Origin: an uncultured Verrucomicrobiae bacterium
GTDB lineage: Bacteria; Verrucomicrobiota; Verrucomicrobiia; Limisphaerales; AAA164-E04
DNA length: 64,000 nucleotides
NCBI GenBank assembly: GCA_943788245.1
Contig: CALSPN010000022.1
Location: forward strand, 165,484-229,483
Direction: 5' to 3'
Below are positions 62,928-64,000 of this stretch, piece after piece. A program made the translations under genes and the position numbers. Under the pieces are notes generated by a model. It made no database searches. It was not told the origin of the DNA and was given only the letters and a program-made list of their open reading frames with translations. Within the stretch, counting starts at the first letter, position 1; each line of letters begins with the position of its first letter.

Positions 62928-64000
62928 TCAGTCAGTTTGCTTTGGGATTTTGTTAAGTGTGTAAGCGGCAATAGTATGCATTAGTTTTTTTTCTTCATTC
63001 GATTTGAACCCCTCCAATTCAATTTCATGAACAAACCCCTCCCTCAATCCCTTTACCTGCACGTCGAGAGATTTTCGATCATGCGCCAGAGCGATATCTG
63101 TAATTTCAAGATTTGATTTCAGGATTTCATCACTCCCATAACTGGCATGGTAGTGATATGTGTAACTCTGAATTTTTACATGATTCGGTGTAATGGACGT
63201 GTTTTTACTGAGAGGTTGGGTGAAAGATATTCGAAATCCATCATGAAGGGCATTGATCCGCTGCATTTCAAATGGCATCTCGCCTGTCCATGTCAATTTC
63301 TCCATTCCATAGGATCTATTACCCAGAGAATTCCACCCACGATTACTTTCTCCTACAATGAGATCACCCTCATTGTCCCAGGCGAGTCTCAGAACACCGC
63401 ATTGGAGCCCTTCAAAAAAACGAAAGCATGCCCCCTGATAAATACCGTCAATTTCTTCAAGATAGACTCGAAGCAGCATGGACATCGTGAACTCACCCAC
63501 GATCGCTTGATCATCAAAGGGACCAAACTTTCCTTTTGTCGTATTCCAAAGCACATCGGTCGCGCTCATCCCCATCTTGCGATAGGGAAACCAAATGGCA
63601 GGTAATTGATAGGCTTGCAAATGTTTGGCAGCTTCTACAACAGACATTCCGCTGGGTATTTCTTTGCTCCACTGCAATGAAGACTCAGGTCGCCGGGTGT
63701 GTTCCAATGCATCCGCATGGCCATGAAAAGAACCTTGTTTGACATGTATCAGTGGGCAAGTAGGGAACCAGTTGCCTTGTTGGTCCGTGGCAAAAATATC
63801 TCCTGCTGTATTCATGCCAATACCGCTTGGAGAGCGAAATCCTGCAGAGACGGGACTCCAGGATCCATCTGGTGAAATTTTGATGCTCCAACCTCGCCAT
63901 GCATTGTCATCAGGTACGGAGCCTCTACCGATGCCTATGTTCAGCGTGATCCATGCGTGACCCTCCAGATCGAATTGAGGTCCATAAGCATATTCGATAA
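62928..64000 (-). CDS. Propeller-domain protein, C-terminal part (truncated by window edge)
   Basis: At least 357 codons, open to the right edge, so the N-terminus is missing. The visible part resembles the glucose/sorbosone-dehydrogenase-like propellers of large secreted proteins in Verrucomicrobiota and Planctomycetota: EGHAWITLNIGIGRG, WSIKISPDGSW, SPSGIGMNTAGDIFATDQQG and RLAWDNEGDLIVGESNRGW, where strand-turn-strand blades carry the DG/AG-x-I-x-x-x-D pattern. After the propeller a beta-sandwich-like domain ends the protein. No haem motif is in the visible part. A short Met at 63815 could be mistaken for the start. It shares the strand of dnaE and ends 170 bases before it. Confidence 0.75.
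   Translation of the reverse strand, partial: IEYAYGPQFDLEGHAWITLNIGIGRGSVPDDNAWRGWSIKISPDGSWSPVSAGFRSPSGIGMNTAGDIFATDQQGNWFPTCPLIHVKQGSFHGHADALEHTRRPESSLQWSKEIPSGMSVVEAAKHLQAYQLPAIWFPYRKMGMSATDVLWNTTKGKFGPFDDQAIVGEFTMSMLLRVYLEEIDGIYQGACFRFFEGLQCGVLRLAWDNEGDLIVGESNRGWNSLGNRSYGMEKLTWTGEMPFEMQRINALHDGFRISFTQPLSKNTSITPNHVKIQSYTYHYHASYGSDEILKSNLEITDIALAHDRKSLDVQVKGLREGFVHEIELEGFKSNEEKKLMHTIAAYTLNKIPKQTD

Noticed and set aside
1..64000. tRNA or rRNA genes, CRISPR arrays, prophage, defence or toxin-antitoxin loci
   Set aside because: All longer intergenic stretches were read on both strands for T-loop, anticodon-stem and repeat-spacer patterns and for typical accessory proteins; none was supported.

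Overview
The window looks like chromosomal DNA of a free-living, probably aquatic Gram-negative member of the Verrucomicrobiota. The phylum is an inference. It rests on a PEP-CTERM surface protein, a small secreted protein opening with a signal peptide and a VNAVGYVN motif, a DUF1080 protein, large LamG and MBG repeat proteins, a FecR-like secreted protein, a CehA-like PHP hydrolase and many starts with weak or absent Shine-Dalgarno sequences. No rRNA, tRNA, CRISPR array, insertion sequence, prophage or recognisable defence island was found. Genes are dense and mixed in strand.

Layout. 1-805: mostly non-coding, with apparent relics of a two-component system. 0.8-6.8 kb: DUF1080 protein, a DUF255/YyaL thioredoxin-fold protein coupled to xseA, and an unknown membrane protein. 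6.8-9.1 kb: ilvB behind a promoter, a 33-codon leader peptide with five consecutive Val codons, and mutually exclusive antiterminator and terminator helices. 9.1-12.7 kb: di-haem peroxidase, outer-membrane porin and a FecR-like protein. 12.8-19 kb: flavin reductase, DAHP synthase, lon, a LolA-like protein and an SPFH protein. 19.4-22 kb: PQQ-like propeller protein and amidohydrolase. 22-27.4 kb, minus strand: probable operon cbiX-tyrA-aroA-cmk-plsC-rluA. 27.6-38.3 kb: CehA-like protein, a giant LamG protein with a gingipain-like domain, a NahK-like sugar kinase, and a membrane gene with two frameshifts in its tail. 38.7-44.5 kb: two O-antigen-ligase-like proteins around a methyltransferase, then DUF2851. 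44.6-49 kb: HtrA protease, a frameshifted MscS channel and pyrD. 49.1-58.8 kb: surface module with a tandem-repeat secreted protein, a PEP-CTERM protein, a giant MBG protein, a flippase and a frameshifted FkbM methyltransferase. 59-64 kb: dnaE and a truncated propeller protein.

How the genes fit together. Amino-acid synthesis is represented by ilvB (branched chain) and by aroF, aroA and tyrA (aromatic), the latter spread over two loci. The envelope and surface genes (porin, LolA-like, plsC, ligases, flippase, PEP-CTERM, MBG and LamG proteins) suggest an elaborate polysaccharide-decorated surface.

The most notable regulatory element is the ilvB leader, which has all the parts of a ribosome-mediated attenuator of the E. 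coli ivbL type. The most notable caveat is that three genes carry apparent single-base insertions that split otherwise well-conserved reading frames, so base accuracy should be checked before calling them pseudogenes.
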